NCBI GenBank assembly: GCA_022432975.1
Contig: CM039502.1
Span: 10,577,290-10,641,289 of the forward strand
Direction: 5' to 3'
DNA length: 64,000 nucleotides
Origin: Begonia masoniana
Lineage: Eukaryota; Streptophyta; Magnoliopsida; Cucurbitales; Begoniaceae
Shown: in pieces, positions 1 through 11,792 of the stretch
How positions within the stretch are numbered: the first letter of the stretch is position 1
Layout of the letters: each line of letters starts with the position of its first letter
Program-made: the position numbers and the translations under genes
The notes under the pieces: generated by a model
Databases searched by the model: none
What the model saw: only the letters and a program-made list of their open reading frames with translations
Told to the model about the DNA's origin: nothing

Positions 1-483
1 GAAGCTCAGGAAAAGGACTTTTGCTGAAATTAATCTTGAAACCCTAACGAGCCATATTCAAGCAATACTCTGTATTTTCCTCTGCATCTCTCTACTCTAA
101 AACTTGAGATTTGATTTTTGAGAGAGTGTAGCGTGTGCTGAAAAAATTACATCCTACTGTAAAAGTGTAAAGGCTGTGGATTGTTGCCCGTGAAGAGCAA
201 TCCAGTTGTTGTAAAGGCAGTAGATCGACGCCCGGAAAGTTCGATCTGGTTTTCTCGTGAGGAGAAGGAAAGAATCTTCAATGGGGAGCCTTGAAGCGTG
301 GACGTAGACAAGCTTAGCCAAACCACGTTAAAAACTGTGGTGTCAATTTCTCTCTCTCTCATTTTTATTGTTTGATTATTTGCCGTTTTCTTATCAGTTG
401 AATATAAGAGAGAAATTGATTAGATTAACAAATTAAGTTTAAAAAGTCTAATTCACCCCCTCTTAGACAAATACGATCCTTCA
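1..483 (+). repeat. 5' LTR of the Sirevirus, 3' part only
   Basis: Positions 98-483 match 9007-9393 of the 3' LTR. The LTR ends with CA at 482-483, directly before the primer binding site. Positions 8-97 have no counterpart in the 3' LTR, which lacks 90 bp there between short CTC repeats. The upstream U3 part lies outside the window. Confidence 0.9.
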
Positions 484-485
484 AT

Positions 486-497
486 TGGTATAAGAGC
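486..497 (+). promoter_or_regulatory. Primer binding site (tRNA-iMet) of the Sirevirus
   Basis: TGGTATAAGAGC lies three bases after the LTR end. The plant copia consensus is TGGTATCAGAGC, complementary to the 3' end of initiator methionine tRNA; this copy has one change. Confidence 0.85.
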
Positions 498-528
498 AAG
501 GTTAAATATTGTCTAAGATACTATTACA

Positions 529-2535
529 ATGGCATTCAACAGAAACTCCACACACGTAGAAGGTCAAGCTATTAATAGACCTCTTTTTTTTTATGGTAGT
601 GATTATGTATACTGGAAGGCAAGAATGAGAATATTCGTTCAAGCTATGGATTATGAGATCTGGAACTTAATAGAGAATGGTCCTTTCAAGGCCATGAAGA
701 CTGAAAATGAAATCAATATTCCTAAAGAGTCTCATGAATTAACAGATTCTGATAAAAGAAATCTGAGCCTAAATGCCAAGGCAATAAACAGTCTGTACTG
801 TGCTCTAAATAGAGATGAATTTAATAGAGTACAAGGGTGTGAGAGCGCTCAAGAGATTTGGCGCCTTTTAGAGATCACACACGAAGGCACAAATCAAGTA
901 AAAGAGAGCAAACTGACTATGCTTATACATGAGTATGAGCTATTTTCTATGCCTAAGGATGAATCTGTTTCTTCTATGTTTACAAGATTTACTAACATAA
1001 CTAATGGTTTAAAAGCTCTTGGTAAATTCTACTCTAGTGAAGAATAGGTCAGAAAGATTCTCAGATGTCTTCCAAGAAGTTGGCAGCCGAAGGTGACATC
1101 CATTCAGGAAGCAAAGGATCTCAAAGTTCTAAAACTTGAGGAGCTCATTGGATCACTCATGACGCATGAGATCACAATGAGGGCAAACGAGAAGGAGGAC
1201 CTCAAGGAAAAAAAGGTCACAAAGAGAAAGGATATTGCTCTGAAAGCCTCCTCCAGTAAACAGGAAGTCTCTGAGGAAGAAGAAGAAGAAGATGATGAGG
1301 ATATAGCTCTCATCACTAGGAGATTCTGTAACGCCCCGAGTTTTCTGAGCCCGGTTCGTTACTCAAGCATAAGTTACTCAGATCTTCATGCATTCCCGAT
1401 TCTGCACTAAACCCGAAACTACACACATTCACAACACTCCCAAAAACACATACATTACACTCCCTCTGCTATCTAACCATCGAGTCATAAAGAAAATGAA
1501 GGAACTCACCTAAGTCGGAGAAATCACTGGAGAAGTCGGAGGGAAAATTGCCTGGAGCTCTGATGAGCTTGAGCTGAATACCGAGAAAGGAAAAATGAGG
1601 GGGCAGTGGCAGCTAAACCTCATTAAACCCTCCCTTAAATACGTTATCCACAATAAATTGTAATTTACCATTTTGTCCTTACTCATTCACTTATTAACCT
1701 AATCACTAAATCACCCAAATTTAACTTTTAAAGCATTCTAAAAAAAAAATGAAAAAGGTAAATCGGTTAATAGATGATGAGTAAGTTTCTCCGAAGGAAG
1801 AAGCTGCAAGGGAGAAGTTTTCCCAGGAATGAAAGGCAACCTAAAGACAAGGAGATTACCTGCTTTGGGTGTGGAAAGCCGGGTCACATGAAGGCTGATT
1901 GTCCACAAGCTAAAGGCCCCAAGACATTCAAAAAGAGGGCAATGAAGGCCACTTGGGACGACAATGAAAGTGATACTTCATCAGAAGACGAGGAAGTTGC
2001 CAATCTGTGCTTCATGGCACACGAAGATGAGGTAAGTCATTCTTCCTGTGACAGTGATAATGATGAGGGTGTTCTATTAGATGCCTTCAATGACTTAGTT
2101 AAACAGTATAATATGCTCAAAGCTAAATATAATTCTGTGAAGAAAGAAAATGCAAACTTAGTCGATGAGCATGCTAAGAAATGTAATTTGCATGTGAGAG
2201 AGATAGCTGATCTTAAAAGCAAAAATGAAGATTTAAATTATATCGTGCTTAAGTTCACAAATGGTACCAAGAACTTAAACATGATGATAGAAAATCAGAG
2301 AGCTACTTTTGATAAAGCAGGTTTAGGTTATGATAAGTTTAATAAAAAGAAAATTTTTAAGAACTTCTTTGTTAAACCAACTACCTGTCATGCTTGTAAT
2401 GAAATAGGACATAAATCATACGAATGTCCTTTAAAATTTAGTAATCAATCAAGTGGTAAACTTCAATGGGTTCCTAAGGGAACCAGACCTAACACTAGGA
2501 CCCAAAAGATTTGGGTACCTAAGAAGACCAATTGA
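529..2535 (+). pseudogene. Sirevirus gag, broken by a nonsense codon and an LTR insertion
   Basis: The frame opens at ATG 529 and encodes a copia gag. The N-terminal UBN2-like part (529-1044) is followed by an in-frame TAG at 1045. The same frame reopens to about 1326, where a foreign LTR fragment interrupts it, and resumes at about 1774. The second half carries two zinc knuckles, CFGCGKPGHMKADC and CHACNEIGHKSYEC; double knuckles fit Sireviruses. Between them is an acidic, serine-rich stretch and a predicted coiled coil. The frame ends with TGA at 2533-2535, where pol starts in another frame, so either a frameshift mutation separates gag and pol or the family used two frames. Confidence 0.88.
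1327..1770 (-). mobile_element. Antisense LTR fragment (probable Ty3/gypsy solo LTR) inside gag
   Basis: About 445 bp of non-gag sequence separates two gag segments. It starts TGTAACGCCCCGAG on the plus strand. In the minus sense it reads like a plant gypsy LTR leader: a TATA-like GTATTTAAGG, then a C/T-rich leader with a splice-donor-like TTAGGTGAG, ending GGGGCGTTACA. The right boundary near 1765-1773 is uncertain and no clear 5-bp target duplication is visible, so one end may be truncated. Confidence 0.55.
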
Positions 2536-5500
2536 TTACTGTTTTGCAGGTTGAGTGTTCTCCCACAAAGAACCAGTGGTTTCTTGACAGTGGATGCTCA
2601 AGGCATATGACGGGAGACTCAACCAAATTTTTTTTTGTCAACAAGAAGAAAGGAAATGTCACCTTTGGTAGAAACCAAAAAGGAAAAATTGTTGGCATCG
2701 GCAATATAGGTAATCCTTCTAATCCCATCATTGAAAATGTTCTTTTAGTAGAAGGATTAAAACACAATCTGCTAAGCATCAGTCAGTTATGTGACAAAGG
2801 ATATAAAGTGATATTTAAATCAAATGAATGTGTGATTAAAGATGTAGCTAATAGTAAAATTATGTTCAAACGATATAGAAAAGAGAATGTGTATATTATT
2901 AATTTAGATATCCTTGAACTTGTTGATGAAAAGTGTTTTGCTGCTAACTTGCTGGTTGATAGTTGGACTTGGCATAGGAGATTAGGATATGTAGGTATGG
3001 ATACCTTAGCTAAGATTACTAAAGAGAATTTAGTTAAAGGGATTCCCAAGGTATCCTTTGAGAAGGATAAGGTCTGTGAAACTTGTCAAATGGGCAAGCA
3101 GATCAAAAATTTCTTTGCATCAAAGAATGCAATCTCTACTTCTAAGCCTCTCCAACTTCTTCACATGGATCTTTTCGGTCCTTCTACTATAGCCAGTCTA
3201 GGAGGTAAATTCTATGCTTTTGTCATTGTAGATGACTTCTCTAGGTTCACATGGGTATTCTTTCTGAAGTCAAAGGATGAAACTTTTAATACATTCTCTA
3301 GCTTTAGGAAAAGAGTTCAAAATGAAAATGAGCTCACCATTGTTGCTATTCGTAGTGATCATGGTGAAGAGTTTGAAAATGAGAAATTTGAACTCTTGTG
3401 TCTCAAATATAGAATTGAGCACAATTTCTCTTTCTCTAGAACCCCTCAGCAAAATGGTGTTGTTGAGAGGAAGAATAGATCTCTCCAAGAGCTTGCTAGG
3501 ACTATGCTTAATGAAAACTTCATTCCTAAGTATTTCTGGGCTGAAGCTGTTTCAACAGCTTGTTATGTGCTCAATCGGGTCTCTATAAGACCAATTCTTG
3601 AGAAAACACCTTATGAGCTATAGAATGGAAAAACTGCTTCTGTCAAATACTTTAGAGCCTTCAGTAGTAAATGCTTCATTCTTAATACTAATGATAACTT
3701 AGGAAAATTCGATTCCAAATCTGATCTTGGAATTTTTCTGGGTTATTCTCTTTCCAGTAAAGCTTATAGAGTGTTCAATAGGAGAACTCTAGTTGTAGAG
3801 GAATCTGTTCATGTCAACTTTGATGAGTCCCCTCAACTCACAATCAATGTGGATGAGGATGATTCTTTAGAAAAGCATCTAGATTCTCTTTTCCTAGATA
3901 AGCCTACAGATACCCTTCAAGGAGAAAAATCCCTAGAACCTTCTTCAAATTTTCTAGATATTGTTTATGTCAAGGATGAAAACTCTACTCTGCCTAAAGA
4001 TTGGAAGTATGTCAAAAATCATCCCTTAGATGAAGTCTTAGGTGATCCTTCCTTAGGAGTAAAGACTAGATCCTCTCTTAGGAACTTCTGTGCCAATGTG
4101 GCATTCATTTCTCACGTAGAGCCTAAGAAATTTGAAGAGACCGAGAATGATGATAATTGGATTTTGGCTATGTAAGAGGAGTTAAATCAATTTGAAAGGA
4201 GCAAGGTATGAGAACTTGTTCCACAGCCTAAGGATCATCCTATCATTGGAACTAAATGGGTTTACAAGAATAAAATGGATGAAAATGGGATTGTTGTATG
4301 AAATAAGGCTAGACTAGTTGCTAAGAGATACTCTCAAGAAGAAGGTATTGATTTTGAGGAATTTTTTGCCCCTGTAGCTAGATTAGAGTCAATTAGAATG
4401 CTCTTAGCTTTTGCTTGCTACAAGAACTTCACACACTTTCAAATGGATGTAAAAAGTGCATTCTTAAATGGTTACATCACTGAAGAAGTTTATGTTGAGC
4501 AACCCTTAGGATTTGAAGTCTTTGATAAACCCAATCATGTATACAAACTTAGAAAGACTCTTTATGATTTAAAACAAGCCCCTAGGGCTTGGTATGATAG
4601 GTTGAAGAATTTTCTTGTGGAAAGGAAATTTAAAAAGGATAATACAGATTCAACTCTATTTACCAAGCAATCGGATAATGACATACTTATAGTTCAAATC
4701 TATGTCGATGACATTATTTTTGGATCAACTAATGTCACTCTGTGTGATGAATTTTCTTCCCTAATGCAAAGGGAATTTGAAATGAGTATGATGGAGGAGG
4801 TAAAATTCTTCCTAGGATTTCAGATCAGTCAAACTCCTGATAGCATTTTCTTCTGTCAAGAAAAATACATTAAGGAGCTCCTTAAGAAATTTGGTTTAGA
4901 ATCTGCTAAATCCTCTAGAACTCTCATGAGTACCACACCCAAATTGGACAAAGATGAAAATGGAAAATGTGTGGACATTAAGAAATATAGAGGTATGATC
5001 GGTTCTCTATTGTACCTAACAGCTAGCAGGCCTAATATTCTATTTAGTGTGTGTTTGTGTGCTAGGTTTCAAGCTGCTCCTAAAGAATTCCACTTAAATG
5101 CAGTCAGTTAAGAGAATATTCAAATATTTGAGTGGCACTCATGATCTAGGATTATGGTATCCTAAAGGTACTTCCTTCGACTTAGTAGGATATTCTGACT
5201 CAGACTATGCAGGAAGTCTTATAGACAGAAAAAGCACTAGTGGAACATGTCAATTCCTAGGAGAATCTTTAGTGTCATGGTATTCTAAGAAATAAAATTT
5301 TGTTGCATTGTCAACTGTTGAGAGTGAATATATTGCTGCTGGTAGTTGCTGTGCTCAAATGCTTTGGATGAAGCAAACACTAGAAGATTATAATTTTTTT
5401 TACAATAGGATTCCTATTCGGTGTGATAACACCAGTGCCATTAATATTTCAAAAAACCCTATCCAACATTCTAGAACCAAACACATAGAGGTTAGATATC

Positions 5501-5655
5501 ACTTCATTAGAGATCATGTTTAGACATGAGATATTTCTTTAGAATTTGTCAATTCTGTAGATCAATTAGCTGATATCTTTACCAAGCCTTTCGATGAAAA
5601 GACCTTCAACAATATTAGAATAAGGTTAGGTCTCATTCGTGTTGAGGAAAACTGA
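2532..5655 (+). pseudogene. Sirevirus pol: protease, integrase, RT, RNase H
   Basis: One frame encodes, in order, the protease with its DSG motif (about 2585-2600), the GAG-pre-integrase zinc module (WHRRLG ... CETC), the integrase core, the integrase C-terminal GKFD...GIFLGY block, RT with YVDDIIF (about 4700), and RNase H with STVESEY and SRTKHIEV. Breaks: stops at 3621-3623, 4173-4175, 4209-4211, 4299-4301, 5293-5295 and 5521-5523. A 4-bp tandem duplication near 5101-5108 shifts the frame at the start of RNase H. Most stops replace expected Gln, Trp or Arg codons, as C-to-T decay would give. The product would act in cytoplasmic virus-like particles and the nucleus; this copy cannot make it. 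Confidence 0.92.
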
Positions 5656-5986
5656 GGTTCTTTTTCTGTTGGTAAATTTTGAGTAATAGAGCAGATTGGT
5701 TAATGAAGACATCGGAAGATATGCATCATCCTTTTACCATCGGAAGATGTATATCTACCGATATGTATCGGAAGATATTTCCTTGAATCAGATGACACGT
5801 GTCACCCATCGGGCGATATCGGTGTTACTAGTTTGTCTTCTTATAATCGGGCGAAACCCTTATTCATTTAAAACATACTTGTTTCAGACGCTTCTTCTCT
5901 TCGCGCTCTTTCCAGAACTCCTGCCCTATTCCTCTGTTCCCTTCTCCAAAATCTTTCTCTCTTTCGAGTTCCACTTTCAATCGATT

Positions 5987-7983
5987 ATGGCATCTTCCTC
6001 ACGAGCAGTTTCAGAACCGGTCAAGAAGAAGTCCAAAACCTCAGTTCGTCAGTCACGAGAGCTTCCTCGTGCAACTCAGTGGTCATCTCTCTACTTCCTT
6101 AGTCAAGTTGCCGAAGAGAGGTATCATAATGATTTTAAGTTTAAAACCCTTATTCCTAGTCGTGGTGCACTTTTTGAAGATTTAGATGGATTGGATCTGT
6201 TTGAACCCTTGAAAGGTCTTGGGTTATTGGGGCTTTTTGATGTAGAATCATTCTATTACCCCGTTGTTGTCCAAATGTTTTATACCAATCTTAGCTACCC
6301 TTCTGACTTTTCCACTGTTTCGAGCTATGTGTATAGAAAACACATAGTTCTAACATCCCAATTTATTAATGAGCTTCTAGAAAGCCCACATTTGGATAAC
6401 CATGTCCAGTTCTATGAGACAGGGACTGAGCCCCCTCTTCTTGACTCTCCTCAGGGTCGCCAATTTATGAAGTCAATTGCTCTCAACCCGAATATCATCC
6501 CTAATCCACTAAAGAGCAAGCACCTCAACATCCGAGCTAGGCTCTTCCATCAGATGATCGGGTATAATATTATTCCTAAGGGTGGTCACTACGATGATGT
6601 GAGTGGAATGGAGCTATTTGTACTCTTTGCACTCTACCAAAAGGCCCCTTTCAACATTGGATTCATTGTGTTAAGAAAGATGATCCAAAGTGTCTCAGCC
6701 AGGGCTACATCTTTGCCCTACAATCTACTTCTCATGAAGATTTTCGAGAAGTTTGAAGTTGAGTTTCCAGAGGAAGATGACCCCTTCCGTCTTCAGCCTT
6801 CAAGTTATTACTCTCTCTCCTCTCTGAAGAGAATGAGGATAATCAGAAACAGAAAAGGGGAATTTGTGCTGAATGAGACCAGCTAGAAGGCCTCTAAGGC
6901 AACTACTGTTCGGTTGGGGAAAATGAAGCTTACCCTACAGGAGGATGAGTCTACTCGTGAAGGCGTGGATGAATATGAAATCCCTGCCTTTGCTGATTCT
7001 CCTTCATCCTCTCAAGTGTCACGCTCTCTTATTCCTTTTGCCCTTCCATCTTATACCCTTGTGGCTCCTCCTACTCACTCATCTGTGCCCCTTCTACCTC
7101 CAGAGAGCCCAACTTCTCCTTCACCTACTCCTCTTTTGCCATCTTTGCCTGCTCCACTTCTCATTTCTCCGGTTCCACCCCCTGCTCCTCAAGTCCAAAC
7201 CTCCTCAAATCCAAACCTTCCAATTCCTCCTTACATCCAAATCAATGCTCCTCCAACTCTAAAGATCTATCAGAGGAGATCTTCCATCAGTGAGGAACAG
7301 TTCATTGAGTTAATGACCCGCATTGAAAGCTTAGACACTGCTCTGTCATCTGTTAAGGATCAGATTAATATCTCATTAGATGCCAAGCTCACTCAGAGCA
7401 GATTGGACATGAGCATAGACCTTGACATAGTACAAGATAGATTGTCTTCCCGGATGGATAGACTTGAAGGCTCTTTCTCAAGGACCTTCAGTCTATACAG
7501 TCTACCATTCAAGCTCTTCCGCCAGCACCGCATCAACCTCTTTGTTACTCAGCGGCTTGTTCTGAAGACTTCCTCCCTCCAACCATCCGACCCAAAGTTG
7601 GCGAGGACGTGAACTTCATGCCTTTAGATATCCAAGATGCTGAGCTCAGGTTCACTGATCCTTTTAGTTCCCATGTCTCCGAGTCTACATCTGATCTTCA
7701 AGGGTCCATGGCTGCACTTCAGGCTGCTCCTCCAGTTGAGCCTCTACCATGTATGGACTTGGTGGTATATCAAGAACCATTTCCACCTTCTGCTCCATGT
7801 ATGGACTTGGTGGCATCTCAAGGACCATTTTCACCTTCTGCTCAATGTATGGACTTGGTGGTCTATCAAGAACCATTTCCTCCTGATATTGCATCACTCA
7901 TGGGTCCTTATTTCTTTCCGGACCTTGAAGTGCCATCTTTGATTATACAAGAGTTGTGGAAGCGCTTTTTAGATTTAGATTAA
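5987..7983 (+). pseudogene. Env-like third ORF of the Sirevirus
   Basis: This lies between pol and the 3' polypurine tracts, the position of the env-like ORF of SIRE1-type elements. The likely start is ATG 5987 (the frame is open from 5696). Residues 1-300 resemble the plant-transposon protein domain often found in this position. An in-frame TAG lies at 6884-6886, after which the frame continues with a Pro/Ser-rich stretch (about 7000-7250) and a heptad-rich likely coiled coil (about 7290-7480). A frameshift near 7605 leads to a C-terminal part with three near-identical copies of a PCMDLVVYQEPFPPSA-like unit. I see no convincing signal peptide or fusion peptide at the 5987 start. Whether it ever served as an envelope is unknown. 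Confidence 0.75.
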
Positions 7984-8116
7984 ATAGGAGATATTTTTTT
8001 TGTAAACAATTTTACTGATCTCCACATATTTGGTACTCTGATTTTCCTACTTCTTCAATATCCACATGTTGAGTAGTTGACTGTTGTTTCCTATTTTTTT
8101 TCTTTTTGATAATGTC

Positions 8117-8258
8117 AAAGGGGGAGAAAGTGTGACAGCACTGTGTTTAGAATTTAACTTGGATTGCATGCACATGCTGTGGGGGAGCTAGGATTATGGG
8201 GGAGAGATAATTTAATCAATTTTTACTTATAGTTTGTCATCATAAAAAAGGGGGAGAT
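8117..8258 (+). promoter_or_regulatory. Cluster of polypurine tracts before the 3' LTR
   Basis: Four GGGGGAG-type tracts occur: AAAGGGGGAGAAAG at 8117-8130, GTGGGGGAGCTA at 8179-8190, GGGGGAGAGAT at 8198-8208, and AAAAAGGGGGAGAT ending at 8258. The last one abuts the LTR start and is the plus-strand primer site. Repeated tracts upstream of it are a known Sirevirus trait. Confidence 0.8.
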
Positions 8259-8483
8259 TGTTGACTTAACTTATGCTTAAGTCTAACGATATTTTTGATG
8301 ATGTGTTTTCAATTGTGTGTAATTTGATTAAGTTAATTATATGAGATTAATAAGTTAAATATTGTTCCTCATATATATGTTTCGAAATCTTCAGTGGAAA
8401 TGCCCTTTGAAAGTGGTATTGTAGTTGTTTAACAATTATGTTAAGTGTTCAGGGTGTGATAGCAAAACAGTGCTGAAAATGAT

Positions 8484-8800
8484 AAAATAACACATCCACC
8501 GCCAGCTAAACGATAAAATAGTGCACATCTACCGCTAGCATTCAAAGGTGACATCAACCGATAACTAAACGACAAATTCTAAAGACATCCACCGATAGCT
8601 AAACGACAAATTCTGAAGACATCCACCGATAGCTAAACGACAAATTTCTGAAGACATCCACCGCTGAAATTTCAAAGGCGAAGTCATCTGGTGAACAGTA
8701 ACCTCTGAAGACATCCACCGGTAGATTTTCAAAGACAATATATACCGATGATCTCCAAAGGCGAAGTCATCCGGTGAACAGTATCCACCGCCAGAAATTT
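8484..8800 (+). repeat. U3 tandem repeat array (about 36-bp unit)
   Basis: Degenerate copies of a unit around CATCCACCGATAGCTAAACG recur: three adjacent copies at about 8575-8670, with diverged copies before and after. A second motif, AAAGGCGAAGTCATC, occurs twice. Repeats in U3 often hold transcription enhancers in plant retrotransposons; that role here is inference. Confidence 0.75.
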
Positions 8801-8984
8801 AAATAAACCGCGAAGCAACTGTGCTTGTCGTCCAGAGCCTTAACTCCAGACCATTAATGGCCGACGAACGAAAGCGACTTCAGAACGCAACGGCTAGCCA
8901 TCTAAGTACGGATGTTTCTCCAACGGCTATATTTCTATTTTCAGATGAGAAGCATTCCAGATTTGAAGCCGATTTCAAACAGAG

Positions 8985-8992
8985 TATAAATA
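8985..8992 (+). promoter_or_regulatory. TATA box of the Sirevirus LTR
   Basis: TATAAATA follows the U3 repeats. Transcription would start about 30 bp downstream, just before the part of the LTR that both copies share. Confidence 0.65.
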
Positions 8993-9393
8993 GAAGAAAG
9001 AAGCTCTAAAACTTGAGATTTGATTTTTGAGAGAGTGTAGCGTGTGCTGAAAAAATTACATCCTACTGTAAAAGTGTAAAGGCTGTGGATTGTCGTCCGT
9101 GAAGAGCAATCCAGTTGTTGTAAAGGCAGTAGATCGACGCCCGGAAAGTTCGATTTGGTTTTCTCGTGAGGAGAAGGAAATAATCTTCAAGGGGGAGCCT
9201 TGAAGCGTGGACATAGGCAATCTTAGCCGAACCATGTTAAAAATTGTGGTGTCAATTTCTCTCTCTCTCATTTTTGTTGTTTGATTATTTGCCGTTTTCT
9301 TATCAGTTGAACATAAGAGAGAAATTAATTAGATTAACAAATTAAGTTTAAAAAGTCTAATTCACCCCCCTCTTAGACAAATACGATCCTTCA

Positions 9394-9720
9394 AGGGAGA
9401 CCGAAACCGGGGACTGCAACTCGCAGGTCAGGTGTTCGGAGGTCGGGACTCGAGTGTTCGCCTGTTAGGGATTTTGGCAGACTTAACTGAAGAGTGAAGA
9501 CTCGTTCAGTCGTCGAACGAATTTGCAATTTGGCTGTAAGTTTGGTCCTACGGTCCGGTCCCAGTTCTTTGGTAATTCAGGTTGTGGATCGGGGACTGGA
9601 CCGATTGTCTTTGGTTCCAAAGATTTTGGACCGAGGACTGGACTGTGGTCCATTACCCTGGGACCGAAACTCATAAACTCTCAAAACTTATGCTTGAAAT
9701 TACTCTACTCATTGGTATAA
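9394..9720. repeat. Degenerate GGACC/GGTCC-rich repeat
   Basis: Short diverged copies of GGACCG, GGGACTGGACC and their complements recur, mainly at 9540-9680. Such motifs resemble the subterminal repeats of plant hAT elements, but no terminal inverted repeat or 8-bp duplication was found. Open frames here are by-products of the repeats. From 9720 to 10860 the DNA is AT-rich with no recognisable gene. Confidence 0.35.
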
Positions 9721-10867
9721 AACCGAACATGAAAGCTGGAGTGGTTTCTTTTGATTAGATAAGGCAGATCGATGGATTATTGTTAGAATCCAAACAATAA
9801 GCTGAAAAAGAAAATGCAAAAAAATTTTATTATAAGATTTTCGTGAAAAAAAAAAAATTCAATAAAAAATCACAAGCACGGAATAAATTCCTTATAAGAA
9901 AACCAAAATAGAATCATTAGTTTTGTGATTCAAACTTACATGAATTTATATGTTTCAACAAAAACCCTAAATACGAAATCGTATGCATGCCATTGGCCCG
10001 ACTTAAAAGGATTTGCCTCCCAAAATTAAATTATCAACGTTACGTGAGGGTGGGAGATTAAAATTGTTACCATCTTCTCTTACCAATTTGGTAAAGGGCA
10101 TGGCGCAAGCTCATACCTAGTGTTGTCCTGTATATGATTTATGATTTTTACAATGTTAAGATCACTACTACTGGAAAATGTAAATTATTTTACTTTGAAC
10201 TAACATGCATCAAAGTTGCATATCCAATATTAATCATATATTCTACATTTTCAACGTAATCTCATTGCATTGTTTATTCTCGACATGTCAACAAATCTCT
10301 TTTATATAACACGTCTTGCCATAATAGTGGCATTTGACCTACTTCTTACTGCAAAATTTTAACTTGTCAACATTGTTTGTCCACTCCTGATCTATCTCTT
10401 TAATAAATAAGGTCTTCACCAAATTGTATCTTTGCTCCTACGAAAAAAAGGCGAAAATTGTTTGAAACTAAAAGTTTATGCTATAATTTGTCATAAAACT
10501 AATTGTGGGTGATAAATGCTTAAATACCTGATGTCAAATGGAAAATGGTACTCGACAACAATATCACTACATCATGTGAAATACAAAATCATTTTCACAT
10601 TGTATTATAAAATTATAGCTACACAAAATTTTCATAATAGAGTATCTACTTATGACAAAATTTTTGCCTCCAAAATTTAAATAGAAAATGAGTGTTTTCA
10701 AGAAAAACTTGTTTTACCTGTTGACAGATAGTCGTTAGAGAAAAGACAACTCATCTATCTATCTTGAATGCCACCACTAATCAAATCTCGTAGTTATTTG
10801 AAGGATGAGATAATTGAAAACAAGTAAAATTTGAAACACACGAGACAAGGACCTAGTCCTTTTGTCA

Positions 10868-11792
10868 TCAACAACAACAACATTCTACATTATCATTAAA
10901 CGGCTCAGCACTTTGTTCTTCCCCTTCTTCTTCCTCATCTTCTTCTTCACCCGAATCCCGACAATTATAAAACATGGCCACCACTATGTACAATACAAGA
11001 TTAACGGCACTCATGGCAGCGAGAGTCCAGTAGTATTTATCCAAGCGACTTCTGCTTAGGGTTTCTTGAAACCAGTTTAACCTTCCTCCTCTTTCACTAA
11101 TCTTCCCTACAACATAGACTGTAACAACACTACCCATTGTCCCTAAACCAATAATTCCAAAGGTAAAGAAATAAAGATAGTTTCTCATGGATTCTGGGGC
11201 CTGAGATGCAAAGAAGGATGTGACCGAGACTTGGAAAATGCCATCAAGTGCTCCAAGAAGGATAAATTGAGGGACTAACCAAAACAAAGTCATCGGGATT
11301 CTTTCATCTGGCTTATCGAGTAGCTCATGCTCCATAATCACATTTAGCCGACGACCCTCTACTTTAGCTGCAGTAATGCAGCACAGTACAGAAAAAACCA
11401 TCGCCATTGCTATTCCAATAATGCTGCCGTACTTTCTTGGCCCTCCACTCAGACATTGGGCAAATTTTGATTTTGCCCCATCATAGAACATCAAGAGGAT
11501 TGTTAGAGGGACCTTTAGTTTTCCCACTTTAGGATTCATTTTGTTTGCTTGCTCAAGAAAGTAAGTGTTTCCAATGGAAGAGACCACACCGCACATGATG
11601 AAGGTTAACCACATTGGAATCATACGGATAATGATCTTGGTTTCTTCCACTTCTGTAACACTGCAAAGTCTCCATCTGTTCTTTTTTTGTTCTTCTAAAG
11701 AATTTTTTGCCAAAATAATTGCAGCCTTGTCCAAACATCTGCACCCAGATTGTAAGAATCCCACCAAATTTTCATTAGAGAAAGCGCCAATG

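Larger units (their letters stand above)
1..9393 (+). mobile_element. Sirevirus-type Ty1/copia retrotransposon with env-like ORF, decayed
   Basis: The order is LTR, tRNA-iMet primer site, gag, protease-integrase-RT-RNase H, an env-like ORF, a polypurine-tract cluster, LTR. Integrase before RT is the copia order. Two CCHC knuckles in gag, a third ORF after pol and several polypurine tracts before the 3' LTR are typical of Sireviruses (SIRE1/Maximus lineage). The 5' LTR begins outside the window, so the left target duplication cannot be seen. A hand comparison of the shared LTR part (98-483 against 9007-9393) shows about 14 substitutions in roughly 386 bp, so the insertion is not recent. All coding frames carry stops or frameshifts, so the copy is dead on its own. 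Confidence 0.93.
8259..9393 (+). repeat. 3' LTR of the Sirevirus (1135 bp)
   Basis: It starts TGTTGACTTAAC directly after the polypurine tract and ends ATCCTTCA at 9393, so it has TG...CA ends. It contains a repeat-rich U3 (8484-8800), a TATA box at 8985-8992 and the transcribed R/U5 part shared with 98-483. It lacks 90 bp present at 8-97 of the 5' LTR. Confidence 0.92.

Noticed and set aside
147..362. 71-residue minus-strand frame, repeated at 9056-9271
   Set aside because: It is the antisense of the LTR R/U5 region and appears twice only because the LTR does.
9483..9720. Overlapping frames on both strands rich in Gly, Pro and Asp
   Set aside because: They follow the GGACC-type repeat in every frame, so they are compositional, not coding.
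10862..11059. Plus-strand frame at the end of the NPF gene
   Set aside because: It is the antisense of the last NPF exon, which has a full family match.
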